The notes: generated from the sequence alone by a model not told the origin. Shown: positions 12,265 to 25,689, counted from the stretch's first letter. The stretch: DNA of 64,000 nt from Hypomesus transpacificus (GCF_021917145.1 NC_061072.1:9813805-9877804); one strand, 5' to 3'. A program made the numbers and translations.

Positions 12265-15200
12265 GTGAGCTGTTGGGGCCCCGATAGCTCAGCTTGTAGT
12301 GTAGCCAGGGTGGTTGCTGATGTTGTTTTTCCCATTGAGACGGTGTCGGCCCCCCGCCCTTTTTCCAAATTCCGGCCCTCAATTATTAGGAATTATACCA
12401 ATTTAATATATATTCAGCCTTGCTCACCCGTTGCTCTTCCAACTCAGTTTCCTGATAACAGTGCCACCTTTTCAGAAGTATTATCTACGTCTAAAGCTGC
12501 CAAAAACCCATACTGGAATGTTGGGCTCCTAAACATCAGATCTCTATCCACAAAGGCCGTTTTGATTAATGATCTGATGTCTGACTGCAGCCTGGACCTG
12601 ATTGGTTTCACCGAAACCTGGCTAAAACCTGATGAATATTTCCCCCTGAATGAAGCTTTGCCTCCTGATTTTGCGTATTCACACATCCCTCGTGTTTCAA
12701 AGAAAGGTGGTGGTGTTGCTATGTTATATAAAGCTAGCTTCAACCTCAGCCTAAAATCTGTCAATACCTTTAAATCATTTGAGATAATTTGTATGAAACC
12801 ACCAACTACTTTAAAAAGGACTAATTCTACTACTGTTGCCCCCCCTCCTTCGTTTTGTATAGTTACTCTATACCGGCCCCCTGGCCCATACTCCCTCTTC
12901 CTTGAGGAATTTGCTGATTTTAGTGCTGATCTTGTGACATACACTGACAATATCTTAATTATGGGTGATTTTAACATTCATGTCGATGACCCAAAAGATC
13001 CTCTAAGTAAGGCCTTTACTGCTCTTATGGATTCCACAGGTCTCACTCAGGTGGTTTCTAAACCTACCCATCTTCACTCGCATACATTGGATTTAGTTCT
13101 CACGCGGGGAATCAAGATTAGTGATGTCATTGTTCATACCCACAATCCTATATTATCAGACCACTGCCTGGTAACCTTTAAAATGGATCTCTGCCAGAGC
13201 CTTGGAGGCACCCAGAATATTTCTATTAGCCGCTGCTTAACCCCAAATACAGCTCTGGAACTGGCTAGTATTCTACCCGCTGCACTAGAAGCACTTGATG
13301 TCCCGAATAAATCATTAAATGCTAAAACAAGGGATCTGAATTTGGTTCTTCAGCAATCCCTAGATTCTGTTGCTCCACTCAAACCAAGGAAAAGAATAGA
13401 CAAGAAACTGGCTCCATGGTATTCAGAGGAAACCCGCACTCTCAAGAGGTCCACTAGAAAATTAGAGCGTAAGTGGCGTACCACTAAATTGGAGGTTTTC
13501 CGCCTGGCCTGGAAGGACAGCCAAATAGAGTACAAGCAAGTCCTCATCAGGTCCAGATCAGAATATTTCTCTAAGTTGATTAGTAAGAACAAACACAACA
13601 CTAAGTTCCTATTTGATACTGTTGCAAAACTCACTAAGAAAAGTACACTCTGTGTTAGTTCAGATCTCTCTCCCAATGATTTCTTAGATTTCTTTGACCA
13701 AAAAATCTATGCAATAAGGGACAAACTACAGACTAGTCCTGGAGGAGTGGCCATCAACACTGATTTTCCCTCTGTACCCAGCATTCTGCATGTTGAGACT
13801 CTCACTCACTTTAACCCTATTTCTATGGAAGCATTCATCAAGCTGATAGATTCCTCGAAACCCACTAGCTGCCTTCTCGATCCCCTCCCTGCCAAACTTT
13901 GTAGGGAACTTCTCCATATTATTGGACCGCCCATGCTTAGTATTATTTATGAATCTCTTGTAACTGGACAAGTCCCTGACGATTTCAAACAAGCTATTAT
14001 CAAGCCCCTTCTTAAAAAACCAAACCTGGATCCAGGTTGTCTTAGCAATTACAGGCCCATTTCAAATTTGCCATCTCTCTCCAAAATTTTGGAAAAAGCT
14101 GTGGCAAAACAGCTCACTGAGCACCTCTCCTCAAATCAGCTCTATGAACCTCTCCAGTCTGGATTTCGTCTTCACCACAGCACTGAAACTGCATTAGCCA
14201 AGGTAGTCAATGATCTATTATTAGCCTCTGACGCGGGCTTTAGCTCTGTCCTTGTTCTTCTAGACCTAAGTGCAGCTTTTGACACTGTAGATCATGAGAT
14301 TCTTCTGGAACGTATGGAGAACTATGTTGGGATTTCTGGTACTTCACTTCAGTGGTTCAGATCGTATCTATCTGATAGATCACAATATGTCCACTATGAT
14401 GGTTGCTCATCCAGGAGCTCCATTGTAAAATACGGAGTACCACAGGGTTCAGTTTTAGGCCCTCTGTTATTTTCACTCTATATGTTGCCTTTAGGAAACA
14501 TAATTAGAAGTTTTGGGGTAGATTTTCACTGCTATGCAGATGATACTCAGCTATACATGTCTATAAAGCCGGGAGAATTTCCACATGCTATGGAAACCTG
14601 TGTTTCCGGGTTGAAAACTTGGATGACTGCAAATTTCCTTCTTCTTAATTCGGATAAAACCGAGGTTCAAATTTTTGGTCCGAAAAAACACCGAAATAAT
14701 TTATCCCATCTAACCTTAGACTTAGACGGCGTCAAAGTATCTCAAAGCCAGCTGGTAAAAAATCTGGGAGTCACAATGGACCCAGACCTTTCATTTGAGT
14801 ACCATATTAAGCAAATCACCAGAACAGCATTTTTCCATCTACGTAATATTGCCAAAATACGAAAATTCCTCTCAAAGGATGATGCTGAAAAACTAATACA
14901 TGCTTTTGTTACGTCCCGATTGGACTACTGCAATGTGTTGTTCTCTGGCCTCCCAATTACCTACCTAAAAAACTTACAGCGGGTGCAAAATGCTGCTGCT
15001 AGACTATTGACTAAAACTAGAAAGTTTGATCATATAACATCGACTCTTATCTCTTTACACTGGCTCCCTATCCAAGCCAGAGCTGATTTCAAAGTTCTAC
15101 TACTAACTTACAAATCTCTGCATGGATTGGCACCACTGTACCTCTCCGGTCTCCTTGCACCCTATTGCCCCGCAAGGTCTCTAAGATCTCAAAATGCCGG

Positions 15201-15372
15201 CTATCTGGTAATACCCAAAGTTAAGAAAAAAACTGCTGGAGGTAGGGCGTTCTCATATAGAGCACCTCTTCTTTGGAACAAATTACCCATCTCAATTAAG
15301 GAAGCTGATACTGTCTCGACATTTAAAACTAGATTAAAAACGTTCTTGTTTAGTCAATTCTATGATTGTTAA
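12265..15372 (+). CDS. LINE ORF2: endonuclease-reverse transcriptase
   Basis: A 1035-residue polyprotein that nicks target DNA and reverse transcribes the element RNA. The APE-type endonuclease spans roughly residues 85-315, with LNIRSL, the catalytic glutamate in FTETWL, YRPPGP, MGDFNIH and SDHCLV. The reverse transcriptase spans about 510-800, with [40 protein letters not shown] (proline near residue 726) and the catalytic YADD near residue 757. The C-terminal region has the [14 protein letters not shown] and LHWLPIQ motifs usual in L2-clade elements. The length is normal for the clade and there is no internal stop. The first in-frame Met is used as start, but translation may begin differently after ORF1. 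Minus-strand open frames inside it (for example 12444-12977) are shadows. Confidence 0.93.
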   Translation: MSCWGPDSSACSVARVVADVVFPIETVSAPRPFSKFRPSIIRNYTNLIYIQPCSPVALPTQFPDNSATFSEVLSTSKAAKNPYWNVGLLNIRSLSTKAVLINDLMSDCSLDLIGFTETWLKPDEYFPLNEALPPDFAYSHIPRVSKKGGGVAMLYKASFNLSLKSVNTFKSFEIICMKPPTTLKRTNSTTVAPPPSFCIVTLYRPPGPYSLFLEEFADFSADLVTYTDNILIMGDFNIHVDDPKDPLSKAFTALMDSTGLTQVVSKPTHLHSHTLDLVLTRGIKISDVIVHTHNPILSDHCLVTFKMDLCQSLGGTQNISISRCLTPNTALELASILPAALEALDVPNKSLNAKTRDLNLVLQQSLDSVAPLKPRKRIDKKLAPWYSEETRTLKRSTRKLERKWRTTKLEVFRLAWKDSQIEYKQVLIRSRSEYFSKLISKNKHNTKFLFDTVAKLTKKSTLCVSSDLSPNDFLDFFDQKIYAIRDKLQTSPGGVAINTDFPSVPSILHVETLTHFNPISMEAFIKLIDSSKPTSCLLDPLPAKLCRELLHIIGPPMLSIIYESLVTGQVPDDFKQAIIKPLLKKPNLDPGCLSNYRPISNLPSLSKILEKAVAKQLTEHLSSNQLYEPLQSGFRLHHSTETALAKVVNDLLLASDAGFSSVLVLLDLSAAFDTVDHEILLERMENYVGISGTSLQWFRSYLSDRSQYVHYDGCSSRSSIVKYGVPQGSVLGPLLFSLYMLPLGNIIRSFGVDFHCYADDTQLYMSIKPGEFPHAMETCVSGLKTWMTANFLLLNSDKTEVQIFGPKKHRNNLSHLTLDLDGVKVSQSQLVKNLGVTMDPDLSFEYHIKQITRTAFFHLRNIAKIRKFLSKDDAEKLIHAFVTSRLDYCNVLFSGLPITYLKNLQRVQNAAARLLTKTRKFDHITSTLISLHWLPIQARADFKVLLLTYKSLHGLAPLYLSGLLAPYCPARSLRSQNAGYLVIPKVKKKTAGGRAFSYRAPLLWNKLPISIKEADTVSTFKTRLKTFLFSQFYDC

Positions 15373-15849
15373 AGGGAAGTATGTGTGTACTTTCTATGTA
15401 AACCTGGGATGTGTGCTTGCCTATGTGTGTATCACATGTAACTTTTAAATTTTAATTATAGCTTATGTTCACATTGCCCAGCTAGATGTTACAAATAAAG
15501 TAAACCTGTTACTGTATATTGTTAGTATTATTATTGTTATAGTTCCGTTGCTGTATATTGTTACTGTTATAGTTTTTATTACTAGTTGGAGACAACGGGG
15601 GACTGGCTGTTTTCATCCTTATTCGTATAAGTATAACCTACTTTAGAGTTCTTTCCCCTGGAACAGATTTCATGTTCCAACTGAGGGGGGCTGTCGTTGT
15701 TTTGGTGTGTGGGGCTGCATCAAATACCCTTTTTGCTCTGTTAAATTGCTGCACTAGTCCACACTTGACCGGTGGGGATCTCATTCTATTTTGACTGTAA
15801 CTGTTAGCTGCTCCTGGCATTCTCTAATCCCTGCTCTCCTCTCTGTCCC

Positions 15850-15879
15850 CCCCCCACACATTCCCTGTGGTGTGGGGGG
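15850..15879 (+). other. stem-loop in LINE 3' region
   Basis: A perfect 10-bp stem, ccccccacac (15850-15859) pairing with gtgtgggggg (15870-15879), around a 10-nt loop. It lies in the 3' untranslated part of the L2 element. Whether it is recognised by the reverse transcriptase is not known. Confidence 0.6.
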
Positions 15880-16294
15880 TTTGAGCTGTCAGGACCTGCT
15901 TGGTCGTCGGTCTGCCAACGCTGAACCAGGTCGTCACCCGGAATCCAGTCTCCATGACGGCCAACAGCGAGTTTCCCGGTCCCATCCAACGTCTATAAAG
16001 CCGAACAATGGATTTTGGTGTTTCAAAACCCATTGACACTGTATGACTATGTTTAGCTTGTGTTCTGCTCCTCTCTCTTACCAACCGTCTCTGGAGGAGG
16101 GGATCCCTCTCTGAATTGCTCCTCCCAAGGTTTCTTCCATTTTTTCTCCCGGTGGGAGTTTTTCTGGGAGTTTTTCCTTGTCTTCCTTGAGGGTTTAGGT
16201 TGGTTGAGGGGCAGTTCTATGGGCGCATGTGAAGCCCTCTGTGACATGCTTGCGTGTAAAAAGGGCTATACAAATAAATTTGATTTGATTTGAT

Positions 16295-17381
16295 GTACAC
16301 ACACACACAAACAAACACAGACATGTAAAGTACACACATGCTCACATAAATTACTTGATGCATAAGAGTTGCTTTACTTACACGGTATCTACACAGTGTG
16401 TGGTTATTGGAAGTTATTGGTCAGGTTCTGTGCAGTGTCTGCTTGTTTGTTATCTGTTGTCATTCTGAAGGAATCAGTCTTGTGATTACTGGCTGGAGAC
16501 TTGACCGGCTGGGATCCAGAGGCTTTCAGAGCTAGCTAATCTGGGTGCCAGAGGAATTGCTTTGCCATCTAATGAATGGTGGGCTCTCTTTGATAATAAT
16601 CAGATTTTGCCCTTCGGTAATCGAACAGCAGAATTATCATATGCAAGCACTTTTGTTTTGCTGTGTTCAACTTCTGTATATATTCATGACCTGAGACTTT
16701 AGGTCACAAGATGAGCCTACTGTTTCACTTTACATTTCAAACACCACCTTGACACAATTTAGTTTCTTACCACAACATTCAATCTATAACTCATTAAGTG
16801 CCACTATAGTAACAAAATGAGTATAACAGACCCAATGACCAACCACGGCATTCATAAATTATGGACTCATATTTAGAGTTTATATTGATTATAGGATACT
16901 GCACTGTTAGGTAATCGGCTTATAGGACAGAGCTTATGCTGATAATACTGCAATTAACTGCTGTGCTGAGAGATCATTAGCTGCGCTTTGTTGCACATAT
17001 GCATTCATGATAAAAACTGTTAAAGTGAACGTGTTTAGTTTGAGAAGATTAGGTTTAGAAGGGCCCTCTCTGAAGGTGGCTGCAGGGGCGGATCATTTGA
17101 GATTGAATAGGCTTCTCGAGGTGTACAGTAGAGCATGACTGCTTGGCTGCCTTCAAATATAGTTTAAAGTAGAAAAAAAACCACTCTCAAGCCTGCCTGC
17201 TGCTTCTTTTGACCAGTTTATTAGGATGACAGACTTGTTTCGGCCTAAGCCATCGTCAGTTAAAATATAGTTTGCTGTCTCGTTCTGTGTCTTGTGTTCT
17301 GTTTCTTCTTGTCTCTTTTTCCTTGTTTTTTTGTTCTCTCTCCATCTTGGTCTCTGTCTCTCTATCCCATACACACACAAA

Positions 17382-17418
<37 letters not shown>

Positions 17419-20404
17419 ACACGAGAGGCCACACCAGACTGTCTCACTTACTCCATGAGCAGGATCCTATATCTGACCTGCCTCTAAAAGGGAATGAGGC
17501 CTCCACTCCTATAATATTTAATCTGCCTTTACAGAGACAGCTCCTTCTAAAGAGCTTCACAACAAAAATGTCCCCTACTTCTTCAATTCTTTACCTCCTT
17601 CCCATCCCCCAGCACCTTGGCCACCACACCACTGCATGTAATTATCCTCTTATTATCAACCCACCAGCCCCGCATACTCCGAAGTCTTCTTAAAACAGAT
17701 GCCTTTCCAACCCACTGAAAAGCGGGAACCGATGAGTGCAGGGCCACTCTCTCCCACAGGCCGTCGATTAGCATCCACACGGATGGTGCGAGTGTGCGCA
17801 TTAAGCCCCCTCATCCTAGGTCTCCTGTGCATATTACATAAGCACAGGCTCTCTGCCTGCTCAAAGACTCCTGTTGTGTTCAAAGGCAAAACATAGGCAG
17901 TCAGGCACGCTGTGAGACAGCAGGAGCGTACTGTGCCTTCAGCACGGGTGCATGTGCCAAGTGAACACGAGTGGCTAATGACTTACGATAGATGGGCATT
18001 TGAGACATTCAGCATACTGTTGTCTATATTCAACCGAGATGAGCTGAGGTCAAGGCCCCGGGTCGTCACTGGCATCAGTTATTGTGAGTGATACTGTCAT
18101 GACGAGAATGTAAAGTACCGCAACCTAATGTGACCAATCGGAGGAAAGGAAGGGAGCAAACATGTGGATCACTCAGCAGTTGACCTTTAGGCAAGGGGTG
18201 CCCAACAACCTGTCACAGATAGATGTCGAGATGGCACAGTGGGCATGTTCCAGCCTTGGGGTGATGGTGCTAACACTGATTTCACTCCATTTCAATGCTC
18301 TGAGACAGATCAAGGTCCTTACAGCTAACATCCATGCACTTTATTTTGTTTGAATCTCATCCAACTCAAGCATAATCTAAAATCCTGCAAATCTTCGCAA
18401 CAGCAAATCAATTGGCTAGTTAGAACAGCACAGACGAGTAATATGACATATCTGCCTTTTAGGACACTGTTACATGAAACATACCAATGCATGTCTTGGA
18501 AAAATTGTTTTATGTTTCTTCTCCAGATCTCACATACACGGTAAGCTAACAGGGAAATCAAGTTGACATAATGAGTAGAAACGTGAGCCTTCCTCTGGTC
18601 TGGGAGCACGGAGGGGAGGATTCTCAGATGGTTATAAATACACGTAGCAGACATATTCTCCAGAGTGTTTTTTGTGGGAGGGTAATATGGGTCAAACGTG
18701 CCGAGTGCACGTGAGGCAGAATGTTTCTTCCCATCCAACGGACAGAGCAGAAAGAAGGAGGAATGATAAATCATCTTTGCTTCTGAGTTAGCCTGTGGTC
18801 TTTCTAAAACTAGTTTAGTCATCAGGATGGAGTCCAAACTGAACGTTAAATCATACATTTTCAGACACACACACGTGTTCCACGTGCTGTCAGCAAAATA
18901 TGCTTTAAAAACACCAACATACTTAAAGGTTTGACTTTTTTATGTTGTTTTTATTCTTGCATGGGCTAGGTAAAAGAATATATTGACAATTGACAAACCT
19001 GAGTTTGAGTCCTGAGTAATAACCATGAAGGAAATTTTTAGAGGAACCAGACAAAAACAATGCTATGAGGAAGACCAGTGTTCATTGAACTGTGAGTCAG
19101 AAACCAGAGCAAGTTTTGTAAATATTTATGTCAAGATGACAAAGACAGAAATGAAAATCACAGAGGGGAGAAATCCAATGTAATGAAGGGAAAAATGAAG
19201 AAAAAAAAACAGTAACTAAGACAGAGAGAGAAAAACATTTGATTCTCATAGACGCCAGACTAAAAACCCTTGTCTTCCTGAAACCACTGTTAAGTGGTTC
19301 CGAAGCAGTTTCACAAGCATAAATCCTAAATATGAAGATAAGGAACCCTTATAAAAGCCAGAGAAGAGCACACTATAAAGGATATAATATCCCATCTCCA
19401 AGGCCAATCAGTATGTGAAGGCACTTATCATGTTTTCAACATTACTGATAGTGCCCTGGTATCATGAAGATGTACTTTGGGGTCTGGTTACAGGATTCCT
19501 GACTGAGCTCTCTCCCAGATTCCAGACTTGCTTGTTGATTGACTTTGACTTAAGGTCCTGAAATTACATCCAGATTTGGTCAAATAGTTGCCTTGATGTC
19601 CAAATGAAGGGCGTTTAATGGACCTGAAACCATGCGCTGCACTATATCCATCCCCATCAGCTTCTCTATTAGATTTAGTAAGAGGAGAGAAAGTGACTTC
19701 CAGTCCTACCTCGGAGCAGATTGGCATTCTTGTGAAATCTGTGGGGACCTCCATTTAAGTCTGGATATTTGTTGTGGGAGGCAGGCACATACTGTTTGTT
19801 ACCTTTAATAACCTCCTAGTGCCTAGAACCTTGTATCTGTGAAATAAAAATATAGCATTTAAATGCTATTCCACCAGCCTTGAATGTAATACATTTGAAA
19901 CATTTCCTTTATTCATCTTTTACCACAAATAATCCACATTTTGATGAAGTCAAATTCCTTTGGTTTCACAGATCTCACGCTTTGGTTCCCTCACGACTAG
20001 GAGTTGCAGGGCTGGAGTTGCTTCATCCTGTCCTTCTCCAGATGGCATCCATTTGAACAGTCACAAAGCTCAGATCACAGCAACCAACTCTAAACACGAG
20101 AACAAACATCACAGTGCAGGAAGGCCAGGGGACCGGAGATGTCAGTATATAATCCAACTTCCTCTTTTCAAAAGATCTGTTCATAAGTACGTTTTATTCA
20201 GTTGATAAAGCTGTTCAAATAAATATGGTCCTCAGACGTAAACCTAGTTGTAACTGTAAATATTTAAAAGTATTACTAAACCTGCCACAACAAGAGTCAA
20301 ATGTGAACACTTCTTTTGATAGAACCTACACATTAGACCTTTGTTAGTATGTGCATGGGAGCAGGTGTGTCATACTCATGTATGCAAGTTTGTGTATGTT
20401 TTCT
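16295..20404. other. gene-free stretch, nothing assigned
   Basis: No supportable exon on either strand. A CA microsatellite lies at about 17382-17420. A 181-codon minus-strand open frame at 18325-18870 has no recognisable motif and no splice context, and I do not call it. Confidence 0.45.
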
Positions 20405-20600
20405 TACATTTACATTTAGCCATTTAGCAGACGCTCTTATCCAGAGCGATTTACAGTAAGTACAGGGACATTTTCCCAGAGGCAAGTAGGGTGAAGTGCC
20501 TTACCCAAGGACACAACGTCATTTTGCATGGCCGGGAATCGAACCAACAACCTTCTGATTAATAGCCCGACTCCCTAACCGCTCAGCCATCTGACCTCCT
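20405..20600 (-). mobile_element. tRNA-derived SINE (reverse orientation)
   Basis: Read on the minus strand, it starts with a tRNA-like head containing an A-box-like tggctgagcggtt and a B-box-like ggttcgattcc. A conserved central part follows (ccttgggtaaggcacttcac), and the tail includes ctctggataagagcgtctgc and a short atgtaaatgtaa end. It is the same family as the copy at 38256-38443. It resembles the widespread teleost tRNA-SINE group with a conserved central domain, but I do not assign a named family. I saw no clear target-site duplication. Confidence 0.8.
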
Positions 20601-22530
20601 TCCTATGACGAGCTGGCAAGTGATGGAGCCCCCGTCTCGGTCCAGGAACGCCCAAGTGCACAAAGGCCCCCTTTCACAGGCACCCGATGCTGGTGTCCCA
20701 CACCCACACTGTCAGGATGACACCCAGACACATCCAGAGCGAAGCCTGGAATCATTCTGGAATGCTCTGTACTTACATAGCAGTAAAACAAACCGAAAGC
20801 CTCAAAAGAGAGGGGGGAAAAAATTATAGAATAGAAAACCTAGCAGCAGCACATCTGCCCAGAATCTGTCTCTCCTGCTGTCTCACCCAAACTGACTTTC
20901 ACACAGAGCCTCTCCATCTCGGCAATCCTTTAGTGTTTTCCATTCCTCTCAAGCCAAGATCTGCATGAATCTCCTTGAATATGATTTAGGAAAACACCCC
21001 CACAGTTTATACGAGGATGATTCTTTGTCCTTAAAACAATATTTAACAGATCCAGCTAGCCAGGGAGCTCAGGGGCCATTTGTTGGACCTGGGTCTGATG
21101 CCAGGGTAGCTTTCCGAGGGAGATGTAGATGCTCAGCAGTCTGTGTTCTCCAGCCAAGGGGGTAGTAGGTTACAACAATATGACATAAAGAGTCAGACCC
21201 TGGGATATGCTCACTGATTCATCTCATTGCACACACGACCACGTTCCATGTTCCCAGGGTCAAAGGTCACTGACATTACACTGCTGTTTGAAGTCTGAAA
21301 AAGGGTTAGAAAAAGTTGGACAGTAAACTTCTGGCAAGTCTGCAGTTTTGATGAGCGATTCAACTCATAATATTACATCATCCTCCAGAGGAAGCAAATT
21401 AATTGCATTTTTCCTCATTTAAATATGCCATAATCCAACAAGAGGCCTGTTACATAATCTACTTTTTAGTTATTGGAAGTCACTCCTCTGAATAATGTAT
21501 CAAGAAATCGGATACTTTGTCCTTCTTCTCCTTGTCCAATCAAAACCCAGTGTGAAGAGGCGAGCAAACCTTGTGGAAGCCTCATCATTATTTATCACCT
21601 ACTCTAACCCTAGGTATAACGGTCATTTGATACCTTATCAACGATCACTCTAGCTCAGGCTCACTAGGATCTAATACCTGATTTAATGAGGGCTCAATTA
21701 GCTTAATCCTTTAAAAACAATGTTAGAATGTTGAATAAAATATGACACTAAACCAATTTATGACAGTGACCTGAGTTTTTAGAAGTTCATTCCATTTCTC
21801 ACCTGATGGCAACATACCTGATGAAAACACCTATGCTGTTACATGATATTTTGGACAATGCTTCAGAAGGGCATACATTTAAAATAAAACTGGACTACTG
21901 TTAATTCTACTGCTCCAGTTCTGAATACATTTATTTTGATTTACCAGCGCCACCTACGGTTTACAAAGAGAATTGCAGCCAATTAAAAGGAACAATATGG
22001 CCTTTACTTCATGCTTTAAAAGTACAGTTTAATTCATGTAACAATAGTGTACAAATGTCAGTAGAGGGCACAAATGGCAACGTGTAAATGTTTATATTCT
22101 CTGACAAAACAAACACAATAGTGTTTCATACTGAACATTATTACAGAAGTTTCTGACATCACAGTTTAATGAGTTCGATCAAGATCAATCAACTTTTAAC
22201 AGAAAAAGCAGTTAGACTTTGAAATGAAGTTGAGTGAAAAAGCAGCAGTTGGTCTCTATACAGTGAGAGGTAAAGGCATACAAATAACATTCTATGAGCC
22301 ATTTTCAAAACAAAGGATTTTCACTGTCCACATAGTTTTCTTTAACAGCCCTTTGATAGTTTTTGATAGTCATGTTCTTAGTCATGTCCTTACTCTCAAT
22401 ACAAGTGAAAATCATTTAGAATTATTATTGAAAACTAGCATAGTCACCTGGAACACTGTCTTTTTCAATATTATTGCATAATTCATCCGTTTATATTTTA
22501 TAAATCATCACGATCCCATCAGTCGCAAAA
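20601..22530. other. intergenic plus putative twnk 3' UTR
   Basis: There is no coding region. The right part, from about 21910 to 22530, is probably the 3' untranslated region of twnk. A minus-strand AATAAA (plus-strand tttatt at 21930-21935) lies about 600 nt beyond the twnk stop. Confidence 0.5.
21930..21935 (-). terminator. candidate polyadenylation signal of twnk
   Basis: A canonical AATAAA on the minus strand about 600 nt downstream of the twnk stop codon. It is assigned by position only, and other signals may be used. Confidence 0.4.
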
Positions 22531-25311
22531 CTATTCTTCATTCTGGGTCTTCTTGATTCCCTCTGCTCTACTTTTAACAGCAGTGGCACTCTTAACTTTG
22601 GGTGTTTTTGTGGCCTTTGCTGGCTTCTCCATCTTTACGACCTGCTCATCCTTCTTTGCTGCCATCTCCTCCTTCTTCTCCCCCTTCTTCTCTGTTATCC
22701 GTTCCTCCATGGGTGTGGTCTCCTCACCCTGGGGCGTCTCCGGCATCTCCCCCTTCACCTTCCTCAGCTTGTGCTTGGCCTTGACGGGAGCGGAGAAGGT
22801 GAGCGAGCCCTTGAGGAACTCCAGAGGGAAGATGCCCACATCCCCGTCGAAGCGGTTCTTGGCCACCTGGAGGGACCTGCGACCGGGACATGTGACCAGC
22901 TTCTTCTCCTGCAGGATGAGAACATTGTCTGCCTCTTGGCTGGCCTAGAAATGGGATTGGGACCACGTTAATATGGCATTCAATGATTAGAGCATTCCCC
23001 CCCCGTCCCCCGACACTATCTTTCACAAAAATTGCTAATGTAACGCTCCACCTACCTTAGCAGTACCAAAGATGGATGCCGTCTGTAGTTCTCGGTCATC
23101 CTCTTCTTTTCTGGGATGGATGATCAAAGTCACATGACAGCTACTATTGGTTGCAAACCTCCTGAATGCTCCAATGATGTGGTCTTGGACAGCAAACCTG
23201 GGTAAGAGAAAATAGGACATATTGACCACACTGCCATACAGAGGGGATATTATCAGGTTTTGAAATATGTATATTCTACTAATCAGTGATGTTACTAATC
23301 AGTGATGTTACTAATCAGTGATGTTACTAATCAGTGATGTTGGTTCTCACTTGTCCACACTGAGGTTCTCCTGTCCCATCATAAACTGCAGGTTGTCGAT
23401 GATCACATGGTTGATATCGTACAAGTAGACAGCATGTTGCATTGTGTCCAGCACAGCCCTTTATAAAAGTATCGGCATAAATTATTTTTATTTTTGTATT
23501 TGACCCACTTAATCATTACAGCATCTATCCATCAACAAAAGGTATAAGAATTGAGACTCACTTAATGTTCTGCTGTCCATGGAAAGTCATGAAGTAGAGA
23601 GGCAGTTCTTCAAACTTGTCAGCCCAGTAGTCATACTGGTCCAAGTTCTCCTCCAGCCTCTGCATAGCAAACTGAGTGAGCATGATCTTGGCCAGGCGGA
23701 CATTGTTAATCTCAAAGCTTCCCCACAGCGTGTTGACACCTTGCATACACAGATCCAGAGCAAACTCGCTGATAAAGGTGGTCTTTCCACTACCGGTGGG
23801 CCCTGAAGGGGAGACATAAAGTGCAGATAAGCCACCTTGCCACAAACATACTCCACAATGCATTTCCACAAAGAACAACACTACACATTTCAAACGAGCC
23901 AGTTTAGAAACATACCTGTGAAGACTGTCAGCTCGCCCTTGCGATGGCCTTTCAGGATCCTATTGAGCTCTTGGAACCTTGTCCATTTCACTCCAGCCAC
24001 CTGCTCTGTGTTCATAAGCTCACCGAAGACATCCTCTCTAAGCTGCCTGAATGACACAATTGACTTGTGAGCAGCGGGAATGGAGGCCTTGATGATGCGG
24101 GCCAGGTTCTTCCCCTGGACCAGAGCCTCCACAGGACAGGGTTGAAACTCCCCTGGACGTACCAGCGAGCAACGCTTCAGACCCAGCTTACGAGAGAAGA
24201 TCTTGGAGGCCTCCCAGGAGCGCATGTCCCCTCCCAGCCAAAGAGTCACCTTTTTGAACTGCTCCAGGTAGGGAAGTAGAACAGGTGGGAGGCAACTGAC
24301 TCCCCGAGGCAGGGTAACGCAGGGGAGGCTTGTGGCCTGGCTCACAGCCAAGGTGTCCACCTCATGGCCTGTTACCACAACCTCCGTGTCCTTACGTCCC
24401 ACAAGAGGAAGGCCAAAAAGATTGTGGTAGGACCCCGCCTTGGGCACTGTGGCCTCGGTGTACGCCACATTCCCACTCTCTGTGCTCTGGGCTGACATCA
24501 ACTTCACCCCCCTCAGGCTTGAATCTGGGCCCCAGAACCAGGGAAACACCAGGCTCTTGGTGGGTTTAAAAATCCTCACCCCAAACTTCTTGAGCGTGGC
24601 ATTGGAGATCTTGCTGATCTGAAACATGGTTTTGATCAGCTGAGCCTCCTCCTCTGGGATGTCAGAGAAGGGGATGGAGCTGGACCAAATCCTCTGCACT
24701 TCCTTCAGCTCCATCTCCCTCTCCTCCTGCTCCTCCACGCTCTCAGGGTACCCCAGCAGCACATGGGGGCTGAGCCAAGTCTGGCCTTCCTTCTGCATCA
24801 CCTCCAAACAGTCCTGCAGGTCCTCCCAACTGCCCTCTACCAAGGTGTCCTTGCAAAGGAACTGCCCTGTGGTCTTGTCTATGAACATGTTGCAATTGTC
24901 TTTCCCTGAACCCGCAGGGGAACTTGTACTTAAATCCATGAAAAGGCTTTGGGCATGCAAGCAACTGTAGCCGTCGTGGAATGGAACGTCTTTGGAGCGC
25001 AGGTACTGTTTGATGTCTGTGACTGTGACGGGATTGACAGGGAAATCTATGTTGAACTTGGCGTCTTTTTTGTAGCCTCGGATAACACCGAGTGTAGGTG
25101 TTGCACCCCATAGTTGTCCCAGAGGATAGGAAGTGGGAAGAGTAAACCTTGAGATGTGTCTCTTTGCTAAATGTCTCGCAAGCGAGGAAGAGAGACACCC
25201 GTGGTGAGGACATCTTGAAAAGCTGTGAGCTGCCACCTGCAAGAAACAGGCGGTGCCTTTCACGAACCACCTCCTCCACATTTGCCCCAATTCAAGACAT
25301 CGAACCTGCAA
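22531..25311 (-). CDS. twnk: Twinkle mitochondrial DNA helicase
   Basis: Replicative hexameric helicase of mitochondrial DNA, related to phage T7 gp4. Five exons: 25311-23916, 23802-23562, 23458-23351, 23197-23056 and 22944-22531, totalling 2301 nt (766 codons plus stop) with all phases matching. The N-terminus is basic and fits a mitochondrial presequence. A second Met lies at 25281. A primase-like, degenerate TOPRIM region covers about residues 60-400. The RecA-type helicase carries Walker [10 protein letters not shown] across the exon 1/2 junction (about residue 465), Walker B HVIIDNLQ (about 565), HPRKE, and [15 protein letters not shown] near 660. Human TWNK has 684 residues. The extra length here is mostly a Lys/Glu/Thr-rich tail after about residue 690. 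It is transcribed away from the EF-hand gene, and the two probably share a promoter. Confidence 0.96.
23278..23341. repeat. 16-bp tandem repeat, four copies, in twnk intron 3
   Basis: Four perfect copies of actaatcagtgatgtt, 64 bp in all, in the short intron between twnk exons 3 and 4. The array ends about 10 nt from the exon 3 splice donor (exon 3 ends at 23351 on the minus strand), so copy-number change would alter the intron right beside the donor. Confidence 0.95.
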
Positions 25312-25689
25312 TTAATACCAATTATAGTAGCAACAGAAAATGAGCAATATATCTAGAAATGAAAGGACAGTGTGCACATATTCCTTACCTAGACTCAGAC
25401 TCAGATTAGACTGAGCTCTAATTTAAAATATAATGTAACGTGAATCTATTCTAGCTAGATGAGTCTAAAATAGTCTACAGCTTGCTAGCTAGCAAGCCAA
25501 GGGGCACTGTGACCTACCCTATTCGTACAGCAAAAAGAAAAACTATTCAAAAACAAGTAAGTGTCCGTTAACTGACCCCTGTACAAACGTTTATGCAGAC
25601 AAACATTAGACAAAGTAAACCAAATATGAACATCTCATGCATCTTTGTTTACTGACCTGTAAATGTACTAGTATGCCCCCCATGCGTTC

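Larger units (their letters stand above)
11330..16294 (+). mobile_element. near-full-length L2-clade LINE
   Basis: About 5 kb of one non-LTR retrotransposon: a short 5' leader, an intact ORF1 (11452-12198), a 66-bp spacer, an intact 1035-codon ORF2 (12265-15372), and a 3' region of about 920 bp. The 3' end carries the conserved block with ctcccggtgggagtttttct. It finishes in a short tandem tail of the TTTGA type (about 16275-16294), typical of L2 elements in fish, which lack a poly-A tail. Both frames are open with no stop or frameshift, which suggests a recent, possibly still competent, copy. The 5' boundary is inferred from sequence change, and no target-site duplication was found. Confidence 0.85.

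Noticed and set aside
12009..13992. Minus-strand open frames of 88-177 codons inside the LINE
   Set aside because: They are shadows of the intact plus-strand ORF1 and ORF2, with no motifs of their own.
18325..18870. 181-codon minus-strand open frame
   Set aside because: Long by chance standards, but there is no family motif, its start lies in repeat-like AT-rich DNA and there is no splice continuity. Left uncalled pending transcript data.
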